DNA of 64,000 nt, taken from the NCBI GenBank assembly GCA_905182995.1, contig CAJJDP010000085.1, forward strand, positions 172,044-236,043. The letters are read 5' to 3'. A model generated the notes under the pieces. The model saw only the letters and a program-made list of their open reading frames with translations. It searched no databases and had not been told where the DNA came from. This stretch comes from Paramecium octaurelia (Eukaryota > Ciliophora > Oligohymenophorea > Peniculida > Parameciidae). The position numbers were made by a program, and so were the translations under genes. Every line of letters starts with the position of its first letter. Within the stretch, counting starts at the first letter, position 1. Shown piece by piece: positions 49,693-61,766 of this stretch.

Positions 49693-51517
49693 ATGCTAAT
49701 CAAGAGATTAAGTAACGCCATTGCCAAGTATAGATTCTCCAAAGAAATTCTTGATTTTGCCAAACCCACTCCTACCAAGCAACAACTCACCTAACATCCT
49801 CTCAATTATATGGTCTTACATCCAATTGGATCTCAAAACAAAGGTCCTGAATTGGAATTCTATATGGCCGAAGAAGCCATTGGACTATCTAAATAATTGA
49901 ATTGGACTCTTGTTTAAGGACCTTTCGGATGGAACGATTAAACTACAGACACGAGCACTAGCCAAGAAAAGGTTCAATAAGATTCATAAGATAATCAATC
50001 ACAATAATAAAGAGAATAGTAAGAATTCCAAGAGGATGATCTAGGATAGGAATGGAGAAATTACATTGTTGGAAATTCCATAGTCAAATCATCCCTTGTC
50101 AAATTGCCCGGTATTCATTCTACCACATTCTTCACAAAAGCTAAACTTGGGATGTTAGGACTACATATTTAATCAAAAGGGATTAATGCTGTGTTCATAA
50201 ATACTGAATTAACATCATTACAAACTAGAAATTTGAAAAAAGTATGGACTTAATATTCAAAAGGAGAAATAGCATCTGGCATTACAGAAGATTTCATTGA
50301 TAATAATGAGAATAATAAAAATGCAGAAGAGTAAGCAAAATCTGATTCTGAAGCTACTTCTGTTTAGGTATATGATCGGTTCACTATGATTTTATAATTA
50401 TTTGCCAAAAGATCTACATAAGGTGTTTCAAAATTGCAAATTGAATTATCATTTCTCAAATTTGCAAAGGCAAAATTAGAAACAGGAGATAGTAGTCTTT
50501 CATCACTCGCTTCACTCTTCAAAGAACAACTAATGGTGGCTAAGGAAATTGATGTTGAAATTCTCTCTATCTAGCAAAAGAACAGATAAGGAAGAGCTAA
50601 TGAAAACAATGAACTTTAATAATAAAGAAGAATTATAGATGATAAAATAGAAAAAGTTAAATAACTCATTGAAGAAGAAAGTTAAACAAGATTAAAAATT
50701 AAACGTAAGATTCATGCTCATACTATTCCCAAAATTGCATTGATTGGATTTACAAATGCTGGTAAGGCTTAACTATTAAACTGCATATTATAAAAGGATG
50801 AAGTTGAGAGCAAAGAGTAAATTTCTTAATTACTTAGTACAAATCAAAAATCTGTAAGATTAGCTTCAGGATAGAAAGCAATTATAATAAATACAATCGG
50901 ATTCATTACAGATCTACCTCAGGATTTAATAGAAGCATTTAAGTCTACTCTAGGAGAAGTATAAGATGCTGATATTGTGTTACACATTAGGGATATCTCG
51001 CATCCACATAGTGACAAGTAAAAGCAAGTTGTCTATAATGTCTTAAAGGATTTAGGATTTAACTAAGATTTCTTCAATTAGAAAATGGTAACTTTACATA
51101 TTAATCTAGATTGAAGTATGGAATAAAATCGATTTGATGAAATACTCTTTAGATTATGATTAGATTGAATCTTAGGATTATCCCATTGTGCCTATTAGTG
51201 CACTTTTGAATATTAATATTAAAAAGCTTCTTTAAGTTATGGAGGAAAAGTCTAATTATAATATGAATAAGAAACTATATAGATTAAGATATAATATAGA
51301 TTAACATTTTGAAAGACTTAGATGGTTATATGATATTGGTAATATTTCAGGAGTAAAGAATGAAGTGTAAAAGCCTCCTGTTAAGAAGGGAGATCCTACT
51401 ATTATAGAATACGATGTCATCATAGATGAAGTCACTTACAATAGATACATAGCCACCTTTTAACCTGAAATAAGAATTAAAAAGAATTAAGGAATCTCTC
51501 CATAAGGTTGGAAATGA
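49693..51517 (+). CDS. hflX: HflX/GTPBP6-family GTPase with altered G1 and G3 motifs
   Basis: HflX proteins bind the large ribosomal subunit; the eukaryotic GTPBP6 branch acts in mitochondria. The basic start MLIKRLSNAIAKYRF fits a mitochondrial presequence. The N-terminal HflX domain and the Arg/Gln-rich helical linker are present, then KIALIGFTNAGKAQLL. The P-loop Ser/Thr is Ala (residue 359). The usual DTVGF is NTIGF (Asp to Asn, residue 400), followed by ITDLPQDLIEAFKSTLGEV, which is clearly HflX. G4 NKID and G5 ISA are intact. One 22-nt intron (51088-51109). About 600 residues; TGA at 51515. With G1 and G3 altered, GTP hydrolysis may be lost. Confidence 0.88.
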
Positions 51518-51994
51518 TTTGTGTATATTTTCTTAAATAATGTTAAATTATTATTGTATGGTCTTGAGAAATATCATCTTGGTAACAATTTATTGCTTCC
51601 ATAAGTTTCTAATTCGAATCTACTATATAATAATTTTGAATTAAAATCTAAAAATAAATAATTAATTAATAATAGATTTTATATTAAAAATTTAGTATTT
51701 GTTTGGAAAAGGACAAAAAAATATTTAAATTTCACTTACTTGCTTGAATTTTTTAATTTTCATTGAAAATATGGATATATTTTATTAGTGATAACTTGAG
51801 GCTGAAAATTAAATTCGTGGTTAAGGAAGAATTAATATTTATATGAAGAACTGGAATTGTTTTAATTTGAATATCATTATTACTTATTGCATACATCTAA
51901 TTCTTATTTTGATTTATTTAATATATTAATTATTATTAAGCATTTATGAAACATTATAATTATAGAAATCATACTTTTTAGATATATTTGTATT
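51518..51994. other. Intergenic, convergent spacer
   Basis: AT-rich 477 bp between the stop of the HflX gene and the stop of the minus-strand tail-anchored gene. No coding or structured feature is recognised. Confidence 0.5.
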
Positions 51995-52453
51995 TCATAA
52001 TAATTCAGTCAAAACAGTCATTACGCACAAAATTGGAATAATAATCATAAGGATTAACATCAGATTGAATTATCTCTATTTTTGCTCTGATATTACTTTT
52101 TTATCCTATAAAACCTTCTTCTATTATCTTAGAATGTCAACAATTGTTTGAATTGATCTTTTTTATTGTTGCAAATGATGGTCTTTGAAGTAGATATATT
52201 CTTTTAAATTTGCCCTTGTTTAAAAAAATTACTATTTAATCTCTTTAGCGGCCTTAGAATAGTTGTATTTATTGAGGTTTTTGGGTTTCTATCTAGTATG
52301 ATAGGGATATTTCTATAATTTATCATAATCTCTTTGTCTTTTTTGGAATTCCTCAAAAGTTTCAGAATAGTAATAAGAAAATGTAATATTTTTTTTGAAG
52401 CTATTTAGATTATGAATTGAAGAATTCGGATTGCGTGTTTATAGAGTTCTCAT
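51995..52453 (-). CDS. Tail-anchored helical protein
   Basis: Intronless 153-codon frame from ATG 52453 (MRTLQTRNPNSSIHNLN). The body is charged and helical (EEFQKRQRDYDKLQKY, KVLQDKKVISEQKQRQ). The C-terminus is one hydrophobic helix (FNLMLILMIIIPILCVMTVL) with only a few residues after it, as in tail-anchored or SNARE-like proteins. TGA at 51995. The arrangement (Gln/Lys-rich body, NL-rich junction, terminal helix) is similar to the end of the gene at 22940-24239, so the two may be distant paralogues. No family is named. Confidence 0.6.
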
Positions 52454-52739
52454 TCAAGGTGATGTAATTTTATTAATTATTAAGATTAAAAAACTACGAT
52501 TCTACTTGAAATATCTCATTCATACAACCTAATTTTTGCCCATTATTACTAATATAGAGATTTGGACAAAAATGAATAGGAAATGATTGATTAAGTTCAA
52601 GGAAGGAAAGTAAAGATGATTAATGATTGATTGTTATTTTAGAAAGAAAAAGAATTTTCTTTAATTTTTTTAATATGTTATAAACATTAAAAATAATAAA
52701 TGGATTGGATTTTGTATAATTTTAATGTTGTTCATTGAT

Positions 52740-54734
52740 TCAATCATTCCCAATAGTTTGTAGCATTTCGATGATTTCTTCAATTGCTACATCATTGAGA
52801 TTTTGAACTTTCACTTTTTTACTCTTAATTTCAATAGCATTCTCATAAGGTGTGTTACCCCATCGATCTCTTTCGCTAAAATTAAATTTGGCAGTAAATC
52901 TCAAAAATCGGATAATTTTTGAGTTAATTGCCATAACAGCCATGTGGCCTATGTTTCTGCTATCCACATTCACGAATTCATTAAGATTCTTAATTCCTCC
53001 GTGAAATATGAGTTCTAGTATTTATAAATCTCCTTTGAGTCCAGCAGTTAGTATAAGATCTACCATTACCTGATGAGGTGCTTCGATTACTCCTCCATTT
53101 TGTTAAAAGAAGAGAATCATTTCTTTATCCCTTGATATGAGGATGTCATACATAGGGGAGTACCCAAGGTAATCGATAGGATTGATATTAACATGAACTT
53201 CTTCAATTAAATACTTAATAATTTCTATTTATTTTGAGGCAGCAGCTAGATGAAGAATAGTTCTGCCATCAAAATCTGGAATGTTAAGATTTCCTTCGTT
53301 TTTTCTAAGATCTTTGATTAAATCCAATTATCCTGTAGTAGCCAAAAAACAACCTAAATTTGGTATTATATATTTATTCATAATATCCATGTTTTGGCTG
53401 ATCTATTCATCCCCTGAAGTCTTTTACAGGGTTTCTAAGATTGTTTAAATGAAATGTTATTTCTGACCCTCAAATTTTTCAAATTGTCTCACTGATTCGG
53501 TTTCACCCTATAAATTTTAAGGGAACTTCTCAATAATTTCCTAAGTCGTATATCCTTTTCCAAGTAGATATCCAATCTTTGCTAAGGCACTTTCAGGAGT
53601 GATATCATATTAGACGATGATGCCATTCATTATCTTTTTAAAACTCTTGATTGGTTATCCTTTGATACATTGGGATATTTAAATTAAGATGATTCCCTTT
53701 TGTGATTGAGCATGCAATAAGGCATTATAGAAATCTTAGTTATGAGGCATTTCACCAAAATGATAGCATTCCAAAATACAGCATCTTAAGTTCGGTGTAC
53801 TGAATATGTGTTTGATGTGTTCAACACTTGTGAATGGAGTTATCTTTAAAATAATGACATCTGTTATGAATTGAGGGGATAACTCAAGTGTGCTTTCTTC
53901 ACTACTAAACATTTGTTCTCCTCTTCGTAAGACTAGATGCCATTTGATGTCTATATTGATTCCAAATTCAACCAGATTGGGAAAATTAGGACTTTCAACA
54001 CAATCAAGGGAATCACATTTCAATTATCGACACCTGTTGGCTCTGTAAGCTTTGTGATCCATAACGATAAGCACCTCTGGGATGAGAAAGTGTCCAGCCA
54101 AGATCAATGAGTCAAGGATATTTTGGAAGGCATCATTACGCATAAAGGACAAGGGAATCAAAGAACCTGTGATAACAACTGTTTTTTATAGGTTTTCAAG
54201 CATAAAAGACAGATTGGTACCCAGATAAGTTATTGTTGCAATTCCGCTTAGAATTACAAATGCACTATATTTCTCATAGTTTTCCTTTATTATTTCAGCA
54301 ATGTGTCTGATATCTGCATAGGACTAAAGTTAGATGACTTAAACTTACAGTTTATCTTGAGTTTGTAATTTAATCAAGCTCCATCACCTTATAAACAGTC
54401 CTTCTTCCATATTCAGAAACGGGTGTTGTCAAGCAACCATCTTAGTTGTGATACTATTTATGATTTAAACAAGTACTTGTGTGTATTCCAGATCACAAAG
54501 AAAGGATATGTGTCTCATTCTTTATTCTAGTCTTCCTTTGACAACAGTCATGTGAGATTCATTAAGTTCTCCTTCAGCTGCTGTTGCTCCTGAAGCATAG
54601 AGCAGGAGGACCTTGCGATCATTAAGAACCTATAGGTTTTGGTTGGCTCCAATTGCTCCAGTTATTTGAGAAAGAGTGGAATCTCGTCTGGATTCTCTTC
54701 TTCGAATTATTGGAGATTCTGTGTCCGAACTCAT
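52740..54734 (-). CDS. L-asparaginase-I-like protein with C-terminal ankyrin repeats, catalytic residues lost
   Basis: Type I asparaginases hydrolyse Asn to Asp; the animal form also ends in ankyrin repeats. Here the fold signature is clear: SAFVILSG...LSFMLENLQKTVVITGS, IPLSFMRND, VESPNFPNLVEFGINI, PESALAKIGYLLGK. But the first catalytic motif YTGGTIG reads YASGATA (residues 46-52) and the second HGTDT reads SGIAT (147-151), so the nucleophilic Thr and the Thr-Asp pair are gone. Ankyrin-like repeats follow (DGRTILHLAAASKQIEIIKY, DYLGYSPMYDIL, RWGNTPYENAIE). Introns 54454-54476 (23 nt) and 54324-54348 (25 nt). About 648 residues; TGA at 52740. Probably a binding or sensing pseudoenzyme. Confidence 0.87.
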
Positions 54735-54744
54735 TTTATTTTTA
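54735..54744. promoter_or_regulatory. Ten-base divergent intergenic gap
   Basis: The ATG of the asparaginase-like gene (minus, 54734) and the first in-frame ATG of the next gene (plus, 54745) are 10 bp apart. A second in-frame ATG of the plus gene at 54775 would widen the gap to 40 bp. Confidence 0.55.
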
Positions 54745-56143
54745 ATGAAGAAAAAGGCTCCTATCAGAAAAAGAATGAACTATGAAGAGGCATTGAAAAT
54801 AGCAGCAAAAGAAGAAGTAATTGTTATTGGAATAAACTAAAGGTGGCTTTCTTTGGTTAATGTTCGAAGTTCAAGGAAAGACCAACTGACCCAGCTCCAG
54901 TTGATAGGGCAATACATTTCCTCTTTTTGAAGGAGAATGTAATTTACTTCATTCTTCCACAACTTAGAATGTAGACAGAAAGACAGCTTTACAATTTGGA
55001 ATGCGAAGACTCTGTAAAATTGATAGCACTCGACAATTTGATGGTCCTGCTGATCACAGAATCATGAAGACTAATAAATTGCTCTCTGGAACTATAAATG
55101 GATGGCATAATGGAGCTGCAGAGGCTAAGTTTGATCTAGGTTCTGGTTATACTATTGATGTTGGCAAACAACATGATCATAGTTTTCATTAGAAAAATAA
55201 TTATCCTATCGATTTAAGAGTGTAAACTTCAGAAAGAGATAAGATTACTATGTAAAGATTTGAATTCTCTAAGTTCAACTCAGAGAGATTGACGTAAGAA
55301 TTATGTAAATTAAAGGAGAACACTTAACAAAAAAATAATCAGCCCAAATTATATGTTGAAGTGGCTGGATAAAAGATATTTCATCTTCTGGATCAAGACA
55401 ACCATAAACCCTCACTTCTTTAAGAATTTCAAGCCTTCTCAACAATCGAAGATCTAGTGAAATTGCATCAAGTAAAATCACTTGATAAGATTGAACCAAC
55501 CAGTCATCTTCAAGAATCAAGTACCTCAAGATCCAGATAAAGAGCAATGACTAATTTACAAGATCAAAGATATATGCAGTTTTAAAAAAAGAGGTTGTCA
55601 GCATATACGTAGGAGGACTCTTAAAAAATATACAAAAAATTGTTAAAGCAATTAAGATCAGATGACTAATATGTTATAAGTTCTGGGAAACATAAAAGAA
55701 TACATTATGGATTATAAGTGAATCCTCCAAATACTTCCAGAAGAAATTCACCGTAGTCTTTCTTCTTCAATCTTACTAACAAATAAACAATTCCTTCCAA
55801 TACCAGCATTAGCAATTCGCAATAAAACTTTGATTCAAGTTATAAAAAACCACTGATTCAACGAGCTTCATAATTAGAAAAAGCAACGGGTTGTTTAGAA
55901 TAGAAAGTAGAAAACTTTATTAAACAAAGACTTATTATTTAAAATTCTAAGTCATTATCTCCAGAAATAGATTGTACTAATTTACAATTCAAATAGGATG
56001 TAATTCATAATATTATGTTAGTTATTCAAATAATTGAAATAAAAAGAAATTTAAAGAATATCGAAAGTAAGGATACATTCTTAGAGATGAATATTAAGTT
56101 ATCATTAATTAATCTTGAATTTTATTGGCAATAATTTAGATGA
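54745..56143 (+). CDS. Lys/Gln-rich protein, probably cytoskeletal
   Basis: ATG at 54745 (MKKKAPIRKRMNYEEALKIA; an inner start at 54775 is possible). Two introns, 26 nt (54817-54842) and 29 nt (54939-54967), join EEVAFFGQCSKFKERPTDPA and ENNVDRKTALQFGMRRLCKI. Middle: STRQFDGPADHRIMKTNKLL and KFDLGSGYTIDVGKQHDHSF, which look folded. The second half is low-complexity Ser/Gln/Lys with short helices, ending LINLEFYWQQFR and TGA at 56141. About 447 residues. The 3' end overlaps the convergent coiled-coil gene by 42 bp. No family is recognised. Confidence 0.7.
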
Positions 56144-56640
56144 AGTTTCTGCCGTTGAATCTGTTAGTGAAGGTTAAGTTTGATTTCGGTGATGAGATAA
56201 ATTTCTAACATCCCTGATTTGAAGCTAGAATTGCTAATTCTATTCTCCATTGCTCTCCTTTTGTATTTGCAATGAATTGTTATTATATCTATGTAATTTC
56301 TGTTTCAATCTTCCAAGTTCCATTTCTTTTGTAGATCCTGTAATTTAATTAGCTCTGACCATATCATGCAAAATAGTATTTTCCTGTTGTAATTTCTTAT
56401 TCTCACTCTTCATTTTGAAATACTATTAGAATTAAACATTTGCAAACATCTCTTTCAATTGTTTGAGTTCATCCTACAACACTGCAATCTATAGAATGTG
56501 AGCATTTTTACTTCCTTTTGGACCTCCAATTTAATTTATTTTAACTCCTTCTCATGATTCTACTTCTCAAATTCCAGTTTGCATTTGAGTGCATCAATTT
56601 GAGATAGCATTTCTTAACGAGTTATACTTTTAAGGTACAT
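56102..56640 (-). CDS. Short coiled-coil protein
   Basis: ATG at 56640 (MYLKSITRQEMLSQIDALKC), coiled coil through EFEKQNHEKELKQIKLEVQK, a 23-nt intron (56489-56511), then AVLQDELKQLKEMFANVQ and KKLQQENTILHDMVRAN. The tail is Asn/Gln/Ser-rich (LSHHRNQTQPSLTDSTAETS) with TGA at 56102. About 171 residues. It starts 33 bp after the CCDC39 stop on the same strand and overlaps the convergent neighbour at its 3' end. Probably a ciliary or basal-body component by context only. Confidence 0.7.
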
Positions 56641-56673
56641 TTTATGTTTAATTACTTATTAATATCATCATAA

Positions 56674-59511
56674 TCATCTTCTGCCCTGAGAAGAAGCTGA
56701 ACGCACAGATGATCTAACAGAGGGTACTCCAACAGAAGAGGGTTGTTTACTAGGAACAGTGACATTCTTCTCTTAAAAGACTGCATCTATTATGGCTTGC
56801 ATTTCAGGGAATTCTTACACTAAATTACTAAAACATATTATCAACTTATTACAATATGCAGGTCTTCAGAGTCTTATTTAAATTATTTTAAATGTCTAAT
56901 TCTAAGGCAGAGATATGTGCATTTGATTCATCAAGTACAATTCTCTTCTATTACACTTTTGCCAATTTAGAATTCATTATGTTCTCTGCTCTACCAATTT
57001 TCTCTTGCTAATCTTGCAATTCCTTCTCCAACTTTTAGAATTGCATATCCACTTCCCTCTCTTGATTATCCAGAATTTCAATCTACAATAAATATTAGTA
57101 ATACTCTATTTTATATTTCAGTCAACCTTCTCATATCTTCATCTATTTCTTATTATAGTCTTTGCAGTTCCTTTTTCTTTTTAAATAGATTCTCTGATGC
57201 TGCTCTACATTGTTCCTCCAATCCATCTCTATGGGATACTTCCTTCTAAGAAATACCCTTATTTAAGAAACTGTCTCTGTACTTACTGTTTCTATTCTTA
57301 AGATGAGATAACGTATTATCTAATGCTTTCAATTCTTAATCCCTCTTAATGATTTCAGCATTCAATTCATCACCTTTCCTCTGCAATTCCTCTCTTTCTT
57401 AAGAAGCTTTGATGATGTAATAGGCTTATGAATGTTCCTCAATGTTTTGAGTATCCTACTCTCCATTCGAGGATTTGTTCTTTTAAACCAAGGACTCGTA
57501 TTTGATCCTGAGATTCTTCACTCTATTTTATCTCTCAGCCAATTCAACAGCAATTTTATGTCTTTCCTCTTCAGCTGCCTTATGTTCAGCCACCAACACG
57601 TCCTTGTGCACTTAGATTTCCTACTCTCTCTCTTGCATAGCCATTTCCAACTGATATTTACGATTCTCTAAGTTAAACACTTTATCAACAGCAGTTGTCA
57701 CAACCTTTTGAATCTTTTAAATTTCTAATTTCATAAAATCATGTTAAACCAACACTTCTTCCTTTGACTTTACGATCTTACTTAAGTCCTAATAAGTCAT
57801 ATCATTTTCTAATGTTAATTCATCTATGGCTTATTTTAATTTAGTTTATGATGCTTTGGTACCTGTCAATTATCTATCTGTCCCTCTCAAGTCATCATCA
57901 AGTCTTTTCAAACTCTACAACAGTGTTTTATATTCCTTCTTTTATAAATTAACTTTCTCTTCAATTTCTTTTATCTCATTTTCCAAATCTTTTTTCTCTT
58001 CCAAAGTACGTTCTCCCTTGGCCCTTGCAACTCTTCTTTCCATCAATTATATTTGATATTCTGCATTATACAATAATTCTTATTATCTTTAAAATTCTTA
58101 AATCAATTTATTGATATGAGCTTAATAGTTACGACAAGCACTCACATTTGCTTAGATTTCTCCATATAAATTGGCTTCATTTTCTCTTAATTTAAATAAA
58201 TCTTGAGTAGCTTTGAATAAGACTTCCTTTTGCAATTTAATTTCCTTATCCAAATCAATCCTCTACTTTTCCAAGTTCTTATATCTATCTGATGCCATAC
58301 TCCTTTATTTTTCAAACTCCTAATGTTGGATGTCTTCCAACTTCAATTTCTGTTTCTCACTTGCATATTTCTTTTGAGCATTGTTCAATCTCTATTTCTT
58401 AATAAGGAGTTCTTATGACATCTAAGCCAATCTATTTCTCTTATTAGATAAATCAGTAGCAAAAGCAGAGAGTTGATTCTTTTAAATTTCAACATCAGCC
58501 TTGAGATTATCTATGGCCAATTCGATATCCTTATTAGATTACCTCTATTGTATGATAGTCCTCTCTAGTTGCTGATTTTGAACTTCGACTGATTTATTTT
58601 CTTGCTTTTCGTTCATAAGTTGAGACTTTCTATTTTCTAAATCTTATTGATTTGCTTTGATTTAAGCTTTGATATCAGCATATCTCTCTGATTCATCTCT
58701 AATAGCTTGATCTCTCCTTGCTATATTGTCTGTCACTTCTTGCCATTATTGAAATAGTTTATGACGTTCATCATGTTACCTTCTAAATTCTTCTGCTGTC
58801 TTATCCAATTCAATTTAGGCTGTTTGTGTTTCTGTGATTTCTCTATCCAATTCATTTTGTCTTCTGCTGACTTCGACAGTCAATTTTTCAATTTGCAGAT
58901 TGAGCTCTTTGATTTTAGCTTCATCTCCTCTTTTGTATTTCTCCATGGTTAGGGAGTCTTCTTCTTTTTATCTGGCAGCCAGAACCCACTATTCCAATTC
59001 TTCTTGATTCCAATTCATTTCGATTTTGTATTTATCCAATCTCTCATTTCCTCGATAGATGGAATTTTGAACATCATTCAATCTTTCTTGTTACTCGATC
59101 ATTCTAAAATAGGTCGTGGATACTATACATCTTTTATTATTTGGTCATTTCATTTTGAAGTCGACCAATTTGTCTTTCTGTTATTTATTTCAAATGGTCT
59201 TCAGTTTCAATTTCCTTGTTTTTTGTGTCGATCTTAAGTATTATTGAATTGATACCAAGGCCTAAGTGTGAAGTAATTCTTGTTGGATGTTCTTCAAGTG
59301 TTCTGAAAGCACTTTCAATTTATCACTCTTTTCCTCAATTTTGGAGTTGATATCTCGAATGATGCGTCGTTTTAATTTGATCTAATTATAGCGAGATGGA
59401 TACCTTCTCATTAAGTTCTTTATTGGCTTCGTTGGCATATTCAGGAAAGTCATCATCTTCTTCCTCGTTAAGAAGCTCTGGATTTTCATCATTCTCATTA
59501 TTGTTATCCAT
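56674..59511 (-). CDS. CCDC39: CCDC39, axonemal 96-nm ruler coiled-coil protein
   Basis: CCDC39 with CCDC40 forms the ruler that sets the 96-nm repeat of the axoneme and places inner dynein arms and the nexin-dynein regulatory complex. The ATG at 59511 gives an acidic start (MDNNNENDENPELLNEEEDD). After small introns comes KVLSEHLKNIQQELLHTQAL and KEIETEDHLKQITERQIGRL, closely matching the vertebrate CCDC39 segment with EIETEEHFK and EREYGRLK. Further on LEQWVLAARQKEEDSL, KYKRGDEAKIKELNLQIEKL, IELDKTAEEFRR and QQWQEVTDNIARRD follow the family order. The C-terminus is Ser-rich (VGVPSVRSSVRSASSQGRR), TGA at 56674. At least five tiny introns, e.g. 22 and 23 nt near the start. About 870 residues. 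Confidence 0.9.
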
Positions 59512-59636
59512 AGATTATTAATTATATATATAATTTATTTATTCGAGGGTATGTAAATGGCAATTAGTAGTTGAGATTCATCTAATTCCCTAAATATTTA
59601 CTTCATTTAATAGTATCCCATTATTTTATAAATTTA

Positions 59637-61648
59637 ATGACTGACAAAGACACAAAAATCAAATCGCTTGAGATTGAATTAGACAATAGACATCAACAAA
59701 TCCTTGGTTTGGAGGATAAAATTGCCAAATTGCAACAAAGAATTGATCAGAATGCGGATGTAGTTTTGTTCATTGATGTAGGTTGTGGAATTATCAGAGA
59801 AGATCAAGATGTTGGAAACTCAGAATGTGAAACTGATTGAGAAAAATCAGAGTGATGTGGTGGAGTGGAAGACGAGGGAACGCGAATTTAAAGTAAAATC
59901 ATCACCACTTGTTAATAGCAATAACTTAAATTGATGTAAGAAGAGTTATCCTCCGTCAAGGCTCAATTGGATGAGGCCAATGATCAATTGAAGAATGCTT
60001 AACCCCAAAATGAGGAAAGCAAAGTGGCTGGATTGCAATAAACTATCCGTGATCTCCAACATGATCACAATGATTTAAGATCCATTAATGATAAATTACT
60101 TTAGAATGCCAATTAATTGTCTATCCAGAATGAATCATTGAAAGGAGAACTTCTCAATTCAGAAGATCAGAAAAAATAATTGTAACTTCAAATTTAAGAT
60201 TTAAATAACAAACACAATCTTGAGTTAGAACAATTGAGATTACTCAATAAAAAACTAGTCAATGATCTTGAACATAAAGATACTCTCTATGACTAACAGA
60301 TGGCCAATCTCTTAAAATTGCAATCTCAGTTGGAAGCCAAGGATAGCAAAAAAGACGAAGATTTGAATTCCATAACCAAACAAAGAGAGGAACTCCTATT
60401 GGAAAATGACAATCTCAAGAAATTAAATGAAAAATAACTGCAGGAGATACAGATTCTTACTTAATAGATTAAATCTCAGAATCAATAGATCACCGATAAA
60501 GATAGATTGATTTAAGAATTGCAAACCAAAATCAACAATGAACACAATTTAATGGTCTAATAATAACAGAATGCCATTAAATTAGAAGATAAATTGAAGG
60601 AATAAACTATTCAATTTGAGAGATCTATTAAGGAAAAGGACACTCAATTCTAAGACATTAAGAAGAACTATGAAATCAAAATAGCTTAGATTGAAAAGTA
60701 AATAGTATTAATAAATAGGGACAATGCCATTATTTTAAATTAGTTGCAATAGACTAATGATCAGAATAAGGAATTGTTAAGACAAATCAAACTATTAGAA
60801 ACCTAATGTAAGGAGGCAATTCATAAAGAAATTGAAAAGGATAAAAAGTTGATCGATGCCTTGGAAAGAATGAAAAAATTAGATCAAGAGGTATAGAGTG
60901 CTGCTCTCTACTATAGTTGAAAGCCTTGACAAAGTAAAATTCAGGGAACAGAGAACAAATCATATTTTTAGAAAGTGAGTTGAGTAAGGTCAAAGAATAG
61001 AATCGGTTGTTGCAGAGAGAGAAGGCGGAAATTAAAGAAAAGTTGGATTTCTTGATTGCCTAATCAAATCGAAAGGGCAAACTCACTGAAATTGAAGGAT
61101 TGAGGAAATAAGTCAGTGAATTGCAAATGGAACTTGGGTTGCTCAAAGAATCACACAAGGTTGCTCAAACCTCACTCAAGTCAACCATGGATTCAGTCTC
61201 ATATTTCAAGGGGAGAATTAAGAAAATGGATTTTGAAAATCAGTCACTACTGGATTCTAAATTAAGACTAGAATCTTTGTTCTAAGAATTACTGGAATCT
61301 ACAAAAACAAAGAAAAGTGTCTATAGGAATTTGTCTGAAGTGTCTCTTAAACCCCCATAATCAAATATGATGACTGAGAATGGCTCATCAATTTTAGATC
61401 CCACTTCTGAAAGATTAACTGCCAAGACCAATACAAATCAAGCCACTAAGTCTGGAGATGTGAGATCATTATTTAAACGACCTATCTAAGTCATGAAAAT
61501 CAGGTCGACACCCAAGAGATAGTCTCAACATGAGTTCAAAAAGAGTGAACAAGCCAATAACAATAGTCATTAATAGGAGGAGAGCGTCCCGAATGATGAG
61601 TCATAAAAAATACATCCCAAAGATGACTCGGAAGTTGAAACATTATGA
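59637..61648 (+). CDS. Long coiled-coil protein, unknown
   Basis: ATG at 59637 (MTDKDTKIKSLEIELDNRHQ). Nearly the whole protein is heptad coiled coil (KLQQRIDQNADVVELSEKI, EELSSVKAQLDEANDQLKNA, NITKQREELLLENDNLKKL-type segments). The last 100 residues are Ser/Thr/Lys-rich and disordered (RPIQVMKIRSTPKRQSQHEF). Three introns fit: 59760-59781 (22 nt), 59893-59918 (26 nt), 60891-60916 (26 nt). TGA at 61646. About 645 residues. It is divergent from CCDC39 with 125 bp between start codons, so shared regulation of ciliary genes is plausible. No specific family is recognised. Confidence 0.8.
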
Positions 61649-61766
61649 TTAAATATAATTTAAATAAGTTTGATAATTATTTATATTCCACCACCTATTT
61701 ACTCGTATTCGCAATTAATACTTAGATATAATTTTATTTATTTGTTTGATCTTTTAATACATATTT

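Noticed and set aside
57432-59237. Several hydrophobic plus-strand ORFs
   Set aside because: They are complements of the CCDC39 coiled coil, whose family order is clear on the minus strand.
56102-59511. CCDC39 extending to 56102
   Set aside because: Its Ser-rich C-terminus ends at TGA 56674, and a new ATG at 56640 starts a separate short coiled-coil gene.
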